DNA of 64,000 bases from Candidatus Symbiopectobacterium sp. NZEC151. Lineage in GTDB: Bacteria > Pseudomonadota > Gammaproteobacteria > Enterobacterales > Enterobacteriaceae. The position numbers were made by a program, and so were the translations under genes. The notes under the pieces were generated by a model that was not told the DNA's origin, did no database searches, and saw only the letters and a program-made list of their open reading frames with translations. The stretch lies in the NCBI RefSeq assembly GCF_025962655.1, contig NZ_JAGFPE010000001.1:1116001-1180000 (forward strand). The letters run 5' to 3'. This document shows, in pieces, positions 47,401-55,794 of this stretch (position 1 is its first letter; each line of letters opens with the position of its first letter).

Positions 47401-50400
47401 GGTTCCAGGCGTGCTCAAGGCGCATCAGATCGGCGTGTTGCAGTTCGTATTCGTGGTAGCTTTGGGCGGCGATACCGCCCAGTACGAACCCATCGCGTCG
47501 CCCGAGCCAATAGGCCTCCTGCACGTCATTCAGCGGGAACGGGCGATAGCGCTGCGTGGCATCATGGTGCAAACGGATCTGCTGTTCGGGCATCACCTCC
47601 CGCAGCGTTGCCGCAAACGCGTGCAGCACCGGCTGACGAAACAGTGACGCCAGCGTACCGTGAAGCCCTTCCTGCGGCAGACGGCTGATTAACCGGGTAG
47701 CAATCAGACTGTCGCCGCCCAGCGCAAAAAAGTTCGCCTCACGCGTAACCGTGTCCAGATCAAGCAATGCGCCCCACAGCGTTGCCAGCACCTGCTCTGC
47801 GCGGCCGACGGGCAGAGCCCCGGCCCGTTCATCACGCAGGCCGCTCAGATAGGACTGCACCTCGTCACCAATTGCCGCTCGGTCAATTTTGCCATTGGCC
47901 GTCAAGGGCACACGGGAGATGCGTATCAGATGTTCAGGCACTTCATACGCGGGTAACCACGCCTGTAGCGCCTTTTTGATAGCCGCCATCTCGGTCGTCT
48001 CAGGGCACACCAGCGCGGCGGCTACCTGCTGCGAAGGGGCATCGAGCACCACGGCGACCGCTTCATCAACCTCAGGCAGACGCGTTAACGCGCCTTCAAT
48101 TTCCGCCAGTTCGATGCGATATCCTCGCACTTTGACTTGCCCATCGGTGCGCCCGCAGAAAACCAGCACGCCGTCGTCACGGTAGTAGGCCCGGTCACCG
48201 GTGCGATACCAGGTTGCCCCCTGCCGCACAACAAACTTCTCCGCGCTGCGTTGCGCATCCCCAATGTAACCGTCCGCCAGCCCTGCGCCACTGACCCACA
48301 GTTCGCCTTTCACCCCATTCGGGCAATCGCGTTCCTGACCATCCACCACCCGACAGCGCATATTTGCCAGCGGCTCGCCATACGGGGCCGCAGGCCACCA
48401 GGGTTCATCCGGTGTGACGATGTAGCAGGTGGCATGAATTGCCGCCTCTGTCATACCGCCCAGGGCCGCAAAGCGTGCTTGAGGTGCCAGCGCCCAGACC
48501 TGGTGCGGCAAGGGATACAAGATGCGGTCACCGCCCACCATCACCAGCCGCAGTGACTGCGGCAACCCACGGTCATGGGCCGCAATGGTCAACATCTCCA
48601 CTTGCGCAGGCACAGCGCTGACCACGCTAACCTGCCAGCGCGCCATCAACGCTGCCCAGGCGGCGGCATCACGCCACTGAGGCTCTTCCACCACGGCCAG
48701 CGAAGCACCGATGCCAAGGAAGGTGAAAATATCAAAGGCTGACAGATCAAAATCCAGTGCAGAAAGCGTAATGGATCGATCGCTGACGCTGAGATCAAAA
48801 CGGCGGGCCACGGCATCAATGGTATTGGCAACCGCACCATGGCTCACCACCACCCCTTTTGGTGCGCCAGTGCTACCGGAGGTAAAAATAACGTAGAGCG
48901 GCGCATAGCTGGGTTGCATCACGGGCTCTGGCAACGGCGCACAGGCCAGCGCGGTGCTCAGCGCCACCACGGGAAATGCGGCAGGCCAATCGAGGTGCGT
49001 CAGGCTCTCATCGTCAGTCAGAATCCAGCGGACCTGAGCTGCCTGGTAAATCTGCACGCGCCGCGCCAAGGGTAACGCAATATTGCAGGGTACATAGCAG
49101 CCTCCCGCCGCCAGCACCCCCAACACGCCGACAATCTGCGCGGCCCCCTTGCGGTGGGTGATCGCCACCTTATCGCCAGGCTGTATACCCTGTTGCACCA
49201 GATACGCCGCCACGCTCAGCGCCTGGCGCGTCATCTCACCGTAATGCATCACGCCGTGATCGCCCCATACCAGCGCCGTTGCTTGTGGCGCACGTTGCGC
49301 CTGAGCAAATACGCGCAGGTAGGGCGCGGTGTGGTTGCCGAAATCCATTGCCGTTTGGTTGATCTGCGCGCGCAGGCGCTGCTGTTCAACGGGCAGCGAC
49401 AGCGTGATCGGCTGGCACCAGTCAGCCTGTACCAGACTTTCAACCAGATGGCAGTAAGCCGCAAACAGACTGTCGATAACGCCGGGCGGAAACAGGGCTT
49501 CCACCACGTCCCACTCCAGCAGCAGGCACCCGTGCGATTCGCTGACTTTGGCATCGAGCCACACCTGTGGCGTTTGTGTCAGCGTATAGTGCACGCGGGG
49601 AAACGCATCCGACAGCGCCATCGACGCATCTTTTTCCAACCCCAGTACGCTGGTGAACACCACGGGCATCGTGGCCATGCTTTGGCCGTGATAGCGGGCC
49701 AGTTCGCGCAGCACCCGCACCCCCGAGAACTGCCGATGGCTTAGCCCTTCCCCCACCTGCTGTTGCAACTGCATGGCCGCCTGACAAAAATCGCTACCCT
49801 GCGCGGTGTCATAACCGAGCAACAGGATGGAGGCGAAATCCCCCACTACACGGTTAATATCGGGATGCAGCGGCTGTCGATCGAACAGCGTAAAGTTCAG
49901 CGCCAGCGCAGACTGATTGCTCCAGAACGCCAGCACTTCGCCATAGGCCGCCGCCAGCGCCACGCTGACGGTGATGCCATGCCGCTGTGCCTGTGACATA
50001 AAACGCTGCCATGACTCCGCGGGCAACACATAGCGTCTGCGCTGGAAGCGGGGCTTGGCGATGGTCTCGGGCCTCACCGCCAGCGGCAAGGCGGGTGCAG
50101 CGGGCAACGTTGCCAGTCGCTCCAGCCAGTAGGACTTAGCCTGCGGCATCAGCGCCGCGCTACACTCCGCCTGCCCACATTGATAATCCCGATAGTGGAT
50201 GCGCAACGCGGGCAGTGCCGCCGTCGGATTGCAGTACAATGCATCCCATTCGGTGAACAGGATCATGATGCTACGCCCATCGAACATCATACTGTCGAGA
50301 CTGACCATCAGCCGCTGGCGCGCATCGCCCCCTTGCTGATAATCCACCACATGAATGGAAAACAGCGGCCATTCACGCACATCGTAAACCCGGTGCGACA

Positions 50401-53400
50401 GCGTATCGCGCCAGGTTTGCAACGCCCCTTCGACATCGTCGCAGGCGCTATGACGTTCAATGCGATAGGGCCGCGTATCGGGCAGCACCTGCTGCTCTCC
50501 GGCTTCTGTCACCACCGCACGCAGCATGGCGTGGCGCGCGATCAACTGTTGCCAGGCAGCTTCAAGCCGTGCGACATCCAGCCCTTCGCCATCAAACTCG
50601 ATATAAAAATGCGAGCCGACGCCGCCCAGCGTCATCTGTTCGCTGCGGCCAATCCAGAAGGCGCGCTGAATGTCACTGAGCGGGAAGGATTTATAGCGTC
50701 CGGCCTCGTCGGCGACCAGCGTCGGCAGTGAAACGGCGCTTTCCGCTTGCACGTAATGGCAAAAATCACGCAGTTCAGGGGAAGTGAATAAGGCATGCAA
50801 CGGCGCGCTCAACTGACGTTCGCGTAGCGCTGCAATCAGCCGCGTGGCAATAAGGCTGTCGCCACCCAGCACGAAAAAATTATCCTCACGGCTGACGTTG
50901 TCGACGTTCAGCAGCCTGGCCCACAGCGCGGCAACCTGCCGTTCGATAGCGTTTTCAGGGGCGCTGCGCGCGGTGCGTGCCAGAGCAATCTGTGACGCGG
51001 CGAGGCGTTCTACGCTCGCTCGGTCCGTCTTGCCGTTTTCCGTTACCGGCATCTCGGGCACAACCACGTAGTGTTCGGGAATGGCATAGCGTGGCAGCAG
51101 CAGCTGCAACCAGCTTTGCCAGACGCTGGCGCTATTATTTTCACCGGTAACCAGTGTGGCACAGAGTTGACGAGCCGCAGGCTCTACCACCGTCACACAG
51201 GCGCTGTGAATGGCGGGATGGCGCATCAGAGCGGTTTCCACTTCACCCGGTTCGATGCGGTGCCCGCGGATCTTTATCTGCTGGTCATTACGCCCCAGAT
51301 AGTCAATGGTGCCATCAGGCCAATAGCGTGCACGGTCGCCGCTGCGATACCAACGCCGCCCTGCACGTTCAACAAACTTTTCTGCTGTGCGCTCCGCATC
51401 GTTGCGATACCCCAGCGCCAATCCCGGACCGCTGACCCACAGTTCACCGGCCACCCACGGCGGGCAATCCCGTCCCAAGGCATCAACAATACGGCAATAC
51501 ATGTTAGGCAAGGGCGTACCGAAAGGCACCGTAGTCCAGCGCGGATCGTCGGCATGCAGCACGAAGAGTGTGGAGTGGATTGCCGCTTCCGTCATGCCCC
51601 CCAACCCGACAAAGGGCGCGCCCGCCGTGCGCCGCCACCAGCGCTCCGCCAGTGCCACGGGAATACGATCGCCCCCCAGCATAACCAGCCGGGCAGAAGA
51701 TAATGGCGAGTCTCCGGCTGCTGTGAGAATCATCTCCAACAGCGCGGGTACACAGCTGATGATGCTGACATCATAGCGCTGTATCAGCGCCAGCCATTCA
51801 TCGGCATCCCGGCGTTGATGTTCGTCAACCACCGCCAGCCGAGCGCCACGGCTCAGGCAGGAGAAGATATCGTAAGCGGAAAGATCGAAATCGAGCGCCG
51901 ACAGCGTGATGGTGCAATCCCTGGGCGTGACAGTGAAATGCGTATCGACTCCGTCCACGGTATTCGCCACCGCACGGTGCGAAACCGCGACGCCTTTCGG
52001 CTCGCCGGTGGTACCGGAGGTGAAGATGACATACATCGCCTGCTGCTCATCCACCTCGACCGATGCCGCAAGCGGCAACGCCTGCAACCCTTGCACCAGC
52101 GGGAACACCGGGATACCCGGCGGCCACTCAGGCTGATAGGCGCTGCGCGAGTCACAAAGCACCAGCGCAACATTCGCCAGGCGGTATACGGCTTCACGCC
52201 GCGCCAGCGGAATATCGATACCGCAGGGAACGTAAGTTGCGCCTGCGGCCAGGGTGCCTAACACCGCCATCACCTGCTCCGGCCCTTTCCCCATGCTGAT
52301 GGCGACGCTATCACCCGTTTTGATGCCCTGCTCCTGAAGAAAACGGGCGATGCACAACGCGTTTTGTGCCAATTCGCCATAGTGCAGCACACCGTGCTCA
52401 CCCCACTGTAAGGCGATGGCATCGGGTTCTCGCTCGGCCTGCATAAAAAAGCGGTGCAGCAGCGTCGGCGCACCGGCGGGTTCGGTTGCCTCCGGCGGCC
52501 AGGGCGCTACCGGTTGCGGCACCGGCAGCGGGCGCTGCCAGCACGTTATATCGTCAAGTAGCGCGAGCACCTGTTGCTGAAACGCATCGAACATGGCATC
52601 AATCACGCCGGGTGCAAACCTATCAGTGCGCACATCCCAATTGAGCATGATGCCGTTCAGGTATTCCGTAGCCTGTGCGTCAATCAACACCTGCGGCCCC
52701 TGAGAAACCGACCACACGGGCTCCCCTAACACCGCGCGCACCTGGGGTTCGAAGAGATCGCCCAGTGCCAATGCGCTGGTAAACACCACCGGCGCCAGGC
52801 TGGCATTGCTCTGCTGCTGCCGCGACAGATCGCGTAACACGTCAACGCCACTCCACGCCGTATGCGCCAGCGCCCGGTGAAGCTGGGTTTGCAGTTGACG
52901 CGCCTGCTCGACAACGTTCACGGCGCTGCCCGGCTCAACGCTAATCAGCACCGAGCTGGAAAAATCCCCCACCAGCCGATCGGCATCGTCTATCTCTTCA
53001 TCGCGGGAAAATACCGGCAAATTCAGCAGAAAGGGAGCTCCGCCGCTCCATAGACCAATACACTCACTAAAGATCGTCGCCAGCACTACCGGGACAGTCA
53101 GACCGGATTGGTGACTCATTGTCGTCAATTGCTGCTGCTGCGTATTGTTAAGCCACAGGTAACGTCTTTCTGTCACCGGTGCCGTTTTCTCTGAGGGCTG
53201 AAGGGGCAAGGCGGGCGATGCCGCCAATCGGGATAACTGGGTTTGCCACCATGCTTTGTCCTGTTCACGGCGGCATTGATGCTTTTCTTGCCAGCGTTGC
53301 TGGTAAGCGCGATAGCTTGACGTCAACCGGGGTAATGCATAATCCGGTTGGCGATAACCTTGTGCCAGCTCGCGCAGCAGGATACGCAGGCTGGCGGCAT

Positions 53401-54082
53401 CGCCGGCTATCATATCCAAATCGATATGCAGCCGACTGTCGCCCGTTGGCAGCAGCGATAGCGCCAACATCAGCGTTTCGCCATTGGCGATATCCAACTG
53501 CTGATGGGTATAGCGCTGACGCAACGCGGCCAGACGCGCCTGACATTGCTCCGCAGACAGCTCACGCAAATCATTGATCTGTAGCTTGCAAGGGCTATCC
53601 GGCGCAATGTGCAGACGCGAGTCCTCGTCAATACGCAACCGCAGCATGTCATGCCGTTGAATCAGGCGGTTCAGCGCGCTCGCCAACGGTTGCGGATCGA
53701 GCGCTTTGCCGTCCAGCTCGGCATAAAAATGGGCGCTTACGCCCCCAAGTTGCTGCCGCTCATTACGCCCAATCCAAAAGGCGTGCTGCATGGTGGCAAG
53801 TTCGAACCCCGGCGTATCGCACTGCTGAGTATCCGCATCGGCCACCGCGCAAAACTCGCCAGCAGCAGATACCACCTCGCGCCACTCTTTTACGGTCCGT
53901 TTATCAATAAAATCCGAGAACGTCACGGCGACCCCCTCGCGCCGTAACCAGGTCGCGGCACGCATGGTGCGCATCGAGTCCATTCCATGGTGCATCAGAT
54001 TCCTGTCGTCGTGTAATGCTGCTTCGGGAACGTCGAGTATCCTGCTCAATAAAGGGATCAACAGCGCATCCTTTTTGGCCAT
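44438..54082 (-). CDS. Non-ribosomal peptide synthetase: ArCP-Cy-A-T-Cy-A-T-Cy-A-T
   Basis: The protein has about 3,214 residues. An aryl carrier domain opens it (HHGMDSM, Ser36). Three heterocyclisation-adenylation-carrier modules follow. Cy motifs: DMIAGD (223-228), DSMMFD (1263-1268), DNLIVD (2311-2316). Carrier serines: 1076, 2125, 3163. A-domain codes at the ten-residue positions read D-L-Y-S-M-G-L-I-H, D-L-F-S-M-G-L-I-H and D-L-F-N-L-S-L-I-W. The third is Cys-like. The first two are non-canonical and share Gly301 and His331 with the Thr code. It resembles HMWP2/PchE but has one Cy module more than HMWP2 and no polyketide partner. The ATG at 54082 is preferred because the in-frame GTG at 54091 abuts the AGGAG. 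Confidence 0.94.
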   Translation of the reverse strand: MAKKDALLIPLLSRILDVPEAALHDDRNLMHHGMDSMRTMRAATWLRREGVAVTFSDFIDKRTVKEWREVVSAAGEFCAVADADTQQCDTPGFELATMQHAFWIGRNERQQLGGVSAHFYAELDGKALDPQPLASALNRLIQRHDMLRLRIDEDSRLHIAPDSPCKLQINDLRELSAEQCQARLAALRQRYTHQQLDIANGETLMLALSLLPTGDSRLHIDLDMIAGDAASLRILLRELAQGYRQPDYALPRLTSSYRAYQQRWQEKHQCRREQDKAWWQTQLSRLAASPALPLQPSEKTAPVTERRYLWLNNTQQQQLTTMSHQSGLTVPVVLATIFSECIGLWSGGAPFLLNLPVFSRDEEIDDADRLVGDFSSSVLISVEPGSAVNVVEQARQLQTQLHRALAHTAWSGVDVLRDLSRQQQSNASLAPVVFTSALALGDLFEPQVRAVLGEPVWSVSQGPQVLIDAQATEYLNGIMLNWDVRTDRFAPGVIDAMFDAFQQQVLALLDDITCWQRPLPVPQPVAPWPPEATEPAGAPTLLHRFFMQAEREPDAIALQWGEHGVLHYGELAQNALCIARFLQEQGIKTGDSVAISMGKGPEQVMAVLGTLAAGATYVPCGIDIPLARREAVYRLANVALVLCDSRSAYQPEWPPGIPVFPLVQGLQALPLAASVEVDEQQAMYVIFTSGTTGEPKGVAVSHRAVANTVDGVDTHFTVTPRDCTITLSALDFDLSAYDIFSCLSRGARLAVVDEHQRRDADEWLALIQRYDVSIISCVPALLEMILTAAGDSPLSSARLVMLGGDRIPVALAERWWRRTAGAPFVGLGGMTEAAIHSTLFVLHADDPRWTTVPFGTPLPNMYCRIVDALGRDCPPWVAGELWVSGPGLALGYRNDAERTAEKFVERAGRRWYRSGDRARYWPDGTIDYLGRNDQQIKIRGHRIEPGEVETALMRHPAIHSACVTVVEPAARQLCATLVTGENNSASVWQSWLQLLLPRYAIPEHYVVVPEMPVTENGKTDRASVERLAASQIALARTARSAPENAIERQVAALWARLLNVDNVSREDNFFVLGGDSLIATRLIAALRERQLSAPLHALFTSPELRDFCHYVQAESAVSLPTLVADEAGRYKSFPLSDIQRAFWIGRSEQMTLGGVGSHFYIEFDGEGLDVARLEAAWQQLIARHAMLRAVVTEAGEQQVLPDTRPYRIERHSACDDVEGALQTWRDTLSHRVYDVREWPLFSIHVVDYQQGGDARQRLMVSLDSMMFDGRSIMILFTEWDALYCNPTAALPALRIHYRDYQCGQAECSAALMPQAKSYWLERLATLPAAPALPLAVRPETIAKPRFQRRRYVLPAESWQRFMSQAQRHGITVSVALAAAYGEVLAFWSNQSALALNFTLFDRQPLHPDINRVVGDFASILLLGYDTAQGSDFCQAAMQLQQQVGEGLSHRQFSGVRVLRELARYHGQSMATMPVVFTSVLGLEKDASMALSDAFPRVHYTLTQTPQVWLDAKVSESHGCLLLEWDVVEALFPPGVIDSLFAAYCHLVESLVQADWCQPITLSLPVEQQRLRAQINQTAMDFGNHTAPYLRVFAQAQRAPQATALVWGDHGVMHYGEMTRQALSVAAYLVQQGIQPGDKVAITHRKGAAQIVGVLGVLAAGGCYVPCNIALPLARRVQIYQAAQVRWILTDDESLTHLDWPAAFPVVALSTALACAPLPEPVMQPSYAPLYVIFTSGSTGAPKGVVVSHGAVANTIDAVARRFDLSVSDRSITLSALDFDLSAFDIFTFLGIGASLAVVEEPQWRDAAAWAALMARWQVSVVSAVPAQVEMLTIAAHDRGLPQSLRLVMVGGDRILYPLPHQVWALAPQARFAALGGMTEAAIHATCYIVTPDEPWWPAAPYGEPLANMRCRVVDGQERDCPNGVKGELWVSGAGLADGYIGDAQRSAEKFVVRQGATWYRTGDRAYYRDDGVLVFCGRTDGQVKVRGYRIELAEIEGALTRLPEVDEAVAVVLDAPSQQVAAALVCPETTEMAAIKKALQAWLPAYEVPEHLIRISRVPLTANGKIDRAAIGDEVQSYLSGLRDERAGALPVGRAEQVLATLWGALLDLDTVTREANFFALGGDSLIATRLISRLPQEGLHGTLASLFRQPVLHAFAATLREVMPEQQIRLHHDATQRYRPFPLNDVQEAYWLGRRDGFVLGGIAAQSYHEYELQHADLMRLEHAWNQLVIRHDMLRCVIGEDGQQHIMEEVPYFYFRYHDLRHLTDASAQLALLRNRMAHQILAAGSGRLYDITLIDYGAGKSRLAVLFDNLIVDGLSMLTLFSEWFECYQNPETELPALTIQFRDYQCWRAQQGQAQEDIVYWQQRFDALPPAPALPTRMVPASIITPRFRRLEARLEPALWRQLSDRARQAQITPSVLLLTCFAETLSRWSGQKALVITLTQFDRQPLHPDINRVVGDFTSLTLAEYHADNADSWLRHAQRLQEQVWRDLGHASVSAISVQRALAQRAGNEMQAAPVVFTSMLGVADALAKAVPWPSYTSSQTPQVWLDHQAIDLADGVLLSWDYLEELFLPDMVEQMFTRYCHTLRALAGSDWLAPPIRDLPVAQRQMRLQTNTTGGPMPSHRALHDAFFSQAQQWPERPALWDSVNGYLSYGALREQALTVAAGLLHRGIHAGDCVALCLPSGGDRMVALLGILAAGAAYLPLNQAHPAARHALLCRKGRAKAVICDSDLSFALPTFSLASLRDNAPLTAPIIPPDDALAYVLFTSGSTGEPKGVMIEHRNVLNTLEAVCQQLDISAQDVFLAVSALDFDLSVFDIFAALSVGGLLVLVEDSPHHDADRWLTLMSTHGVSVWNSVPALFDMLHTLACTRQVTLPDLRIALLSGDWVEPDSGERLRTLAPSAQAFALGGATEAAIWSTIWPMSSPIPEGCHTVPYGFPLRNQRFRVVDALGNDTPDWVPGELWIGGLGVARGYCADARLTALHFNGDYPWRWYRTGDRGRYRPDGVLEFLGRIDSQVKLQGHRIELGEIEATLLRHPQVRHAVAVVQGDGATAGLHAFVQMDAAEEEINALLSALHHELRITLPGYAIPGAISPVTTWPLTPSGKIDRRQLALSPPHSTSPLPEKISELQHVVAALWQQLVEGPPPSGTDSFFRAGGNSLLGTKLVAQVCERFSINLTIKEFFSDATLSGLCACIERHLADRARMEEGSL

Positions 54083-54091
54083 CTGGTTCAC

Positions 54092-54538
54092 TCTCCTTTT
54101 GCTTGCCGAAGTCCAACTCCGGCTTGACTCACTGACAGAGACCTATGATGTTTATTTATTGCGGCCAAGATCATGTTTTATAAGCTATGCCAAAAGACAT
54201 TCATCTATGCGTTGAGCCAAAATAACGGCAACGTTGAGATTTCTGCATTCAGAAAACAGGAATACATTGTTCAAATCTGCCACTTTCTGCCTGTGTGATA
54301 TGCTATTCCTCACTTTTTGTTGGCTTTTTTCTGTCACGAAATAAATATTGATACGCGTCTTATAGACACGCAGGGAAATATAAGCCGGTACAGTATTCTT
54401 CCTTTATTCACGGCGCTGAGAAGCGTGCGGGGCGGCGGTCGTTCTGCTTTACAGTCATAAAATATAACCAGACGATATTTATTTCGCGTCGAGGGATCCG
54501 CTACGGTTGATAGCAGGCAATCCATGGGGAGAAGTGAG
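54092..54538. promoter_or_regulatory. Divergent intergenic region between the NRPS genes and the M20 hydrolase
   Basis: About 450 bp without a credible gene. It is AT-rich near the NRPS side and must hold the promoter of the biosynthetic operon (minus) and of the M20 gene (plus). A weak inverted repeat AAATAT-N9-ATATTT (54460-54480) lies close to the M20 start. I see no good Fur box, unlike upstream of the receptor. AraC-type sites cannot be recognised without a motif model. Confidence 0.5.
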
Positions 54539-55780
54539 ATGACAACCCGTACACCTGCGCCAGAAGCGCCCTGTAGTACCGATAGTAACGATACGCGCAG
54601 TACCGATGCGTTGGCACGTCGCGTTATTGAATGGCGGCGTGAGCTTCATCAATTTCCTGAACTGTCTGAGCAAGAGCATCAGACCACCCAGCGCATTACC
54701 CGCTGGCTGGATCAACTTTCGATCTCCCCCTTACCCCTTTCGTTGAAAACCGGCGTTGTCGCCGATATTGGCGCGTCCTCGGGGCCCGTGGTTGCGTTAC
54801 GCGCAGATATCGATGCGTTACCGATCGTCGAAGACACCGATGTCCCTTTCCGCTCACAACATCCTGGCGTGATGCATGCGTGCGGACACGATTTTCATAC
54901 TGCGGTGATGCTGGGCGCAGCGGGGCTGCTGAAAGCCCGCGAAGCGCAGTTGCCTGGCCGTGTGCGCCTGCTGTTTCAACCCGCGGAAGAGGTTTCCGTC
55001 GGTGCGCGACAACTGATTCACGCCGGCGCGCTACAGCCGGTCTCCGCCGTGTTTGGCTTACACAACGCGCCGGAGTTGCCAAGCGGCACATTTGCCACGC
55101 GCTCGGGGGCTTTTTACGCCAACGTCGACCGATTTTCCATTCGCATTACCGGTAAAGGGGCACATGCCGCCAAGCCAGAAGAAGGGATCGACAGCATTAT
55201 TGCCGCCAGCCATATTGTCATCGCCCTGCAAACCCTCCCCAGCCGCCGGGTGAGTTCACTGGAATCGCTGGTGGTCAGCGTGACCCGTATCGAAGGCGGC
55301 AATACCTGGAACGTATTACCGCAAACGGTCGAACTGGAAGGAACGGTACGTACTTACAGCACGCAGGTGCGGGAGCAGGTGCCAGATATGATGCGTCAGG
55401 TTATCCACGGCACGGCTGCTGCACTGGGCGCACAGGCCGAACTGGTGTGGCACCCCGGCCCACCCTCTGTGGTCAATACGCCGTTTTGGGCCAATTTTAG
55501 CCGCCAGGTGGCTACGGAACACGGCTATCAGGTTGAAACCGCAGAACGGCAGATGGGGGGGGAAGATTTTGCGCTTTATTTGCAGGGCTGCCCCGGTACG
55601 TTTGTCAGTATCGGCTCTGGCAGCCCGTTTGGCCTGCATCATCCTGGCTTCAACCCTGATGAGTCGGCTATCTACCCTGCATCGCGCTATTTTGCCGCAC
55701 TGGCAGAAGCCGCATTGCATCAGCTAGCACAAGAGCAACACGCGTCACCGACCAGCAAGGCAACCGCGTCGACCCAGTGA
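54539..55780 (+). CDS. M20-family metal-dependent amidohydrolase (HipO/IAA-amino acid hydrolase-like)
   Basis: The protein has about 413 residues. Seen: WRRELHQFPELSEQE near the N-terminus, the metal site HACGHDFHTA, the catalytic Glu in FQPAEEV, the dimerisation-domain segment GKGAHAAKPEEGID, and a late GGEDFALYL. The family cleaves N-acyl amino acids such as hippurate or IAA conjugates in the cytoplasm. The ATG at 54539 follows GGGGAG with good spacing. An upstream ATG at 54524 lacks one. It diverges from the NRPS operon. It could act on siderophore intermediates or plant hormone conjugates, but neither can be shown. Confidence 0.9.
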   Translation: MTTRTPAPEAPCSTDSNDTRSTDALARRVIEWRRELHQFPELSEQEHQTTQRITRWLDQLSISPLPLSLKTGVVADIGASSGPVVALRADIDALPIVEDTDVPFRSQHPGVMHACGHDFHTAVMLGAAGLLKAREAQLPGRVRLLFQPAEEVSVGARQLIHAGALQPVSAVFGLHNAPELPSGTFATRSGAFYANVDRFSIRITGKGAHAAKPEEGIDSIIAASHIVIALQTLPSRRVSSLESLVVSVTRIEGGNTWNVLPQTVELEGTVRTYSTQVREQVPDMMRQVIHGTAAALGAQAELVWHPGPPSVVNTPFWANFSRQVATEHGYQVETAERQMGGEDFALYLQGCPGTFVSIGSGSPFGLHHPGFNPDESAIYPASRYFAALAEAALHQLAQEQHASPTSKATASTQ

Positions 55781-55794
55781 TGGGATTTAGCAGA

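Noticed and set aside
39000-54000. Many long open frames on the plus strand opposite the NRPS genes (for example 42081-42944 and 50180-50731)
   Set aside because: They mirror GC-rich NRPS codons on the opposite strand, show Cys/His/Arg-rich low-quality composition and no domain motifs. They are shadows of the real genes.
54083-54091. GTG start of the large NRPS at 54091
   Set aside because: The AGGAG directly abuts it. The ATG at 54082 has more realistic spacing and gives a normal ArCP N-terminus.
54300-54400. AT-rich patch before the NRPS operon as a Fur box (GAAATAAATATTGATAC)
   Set aside because: Match to the Fur consensus is too weak and it lacks the central palindrome seen at 31269-31287.
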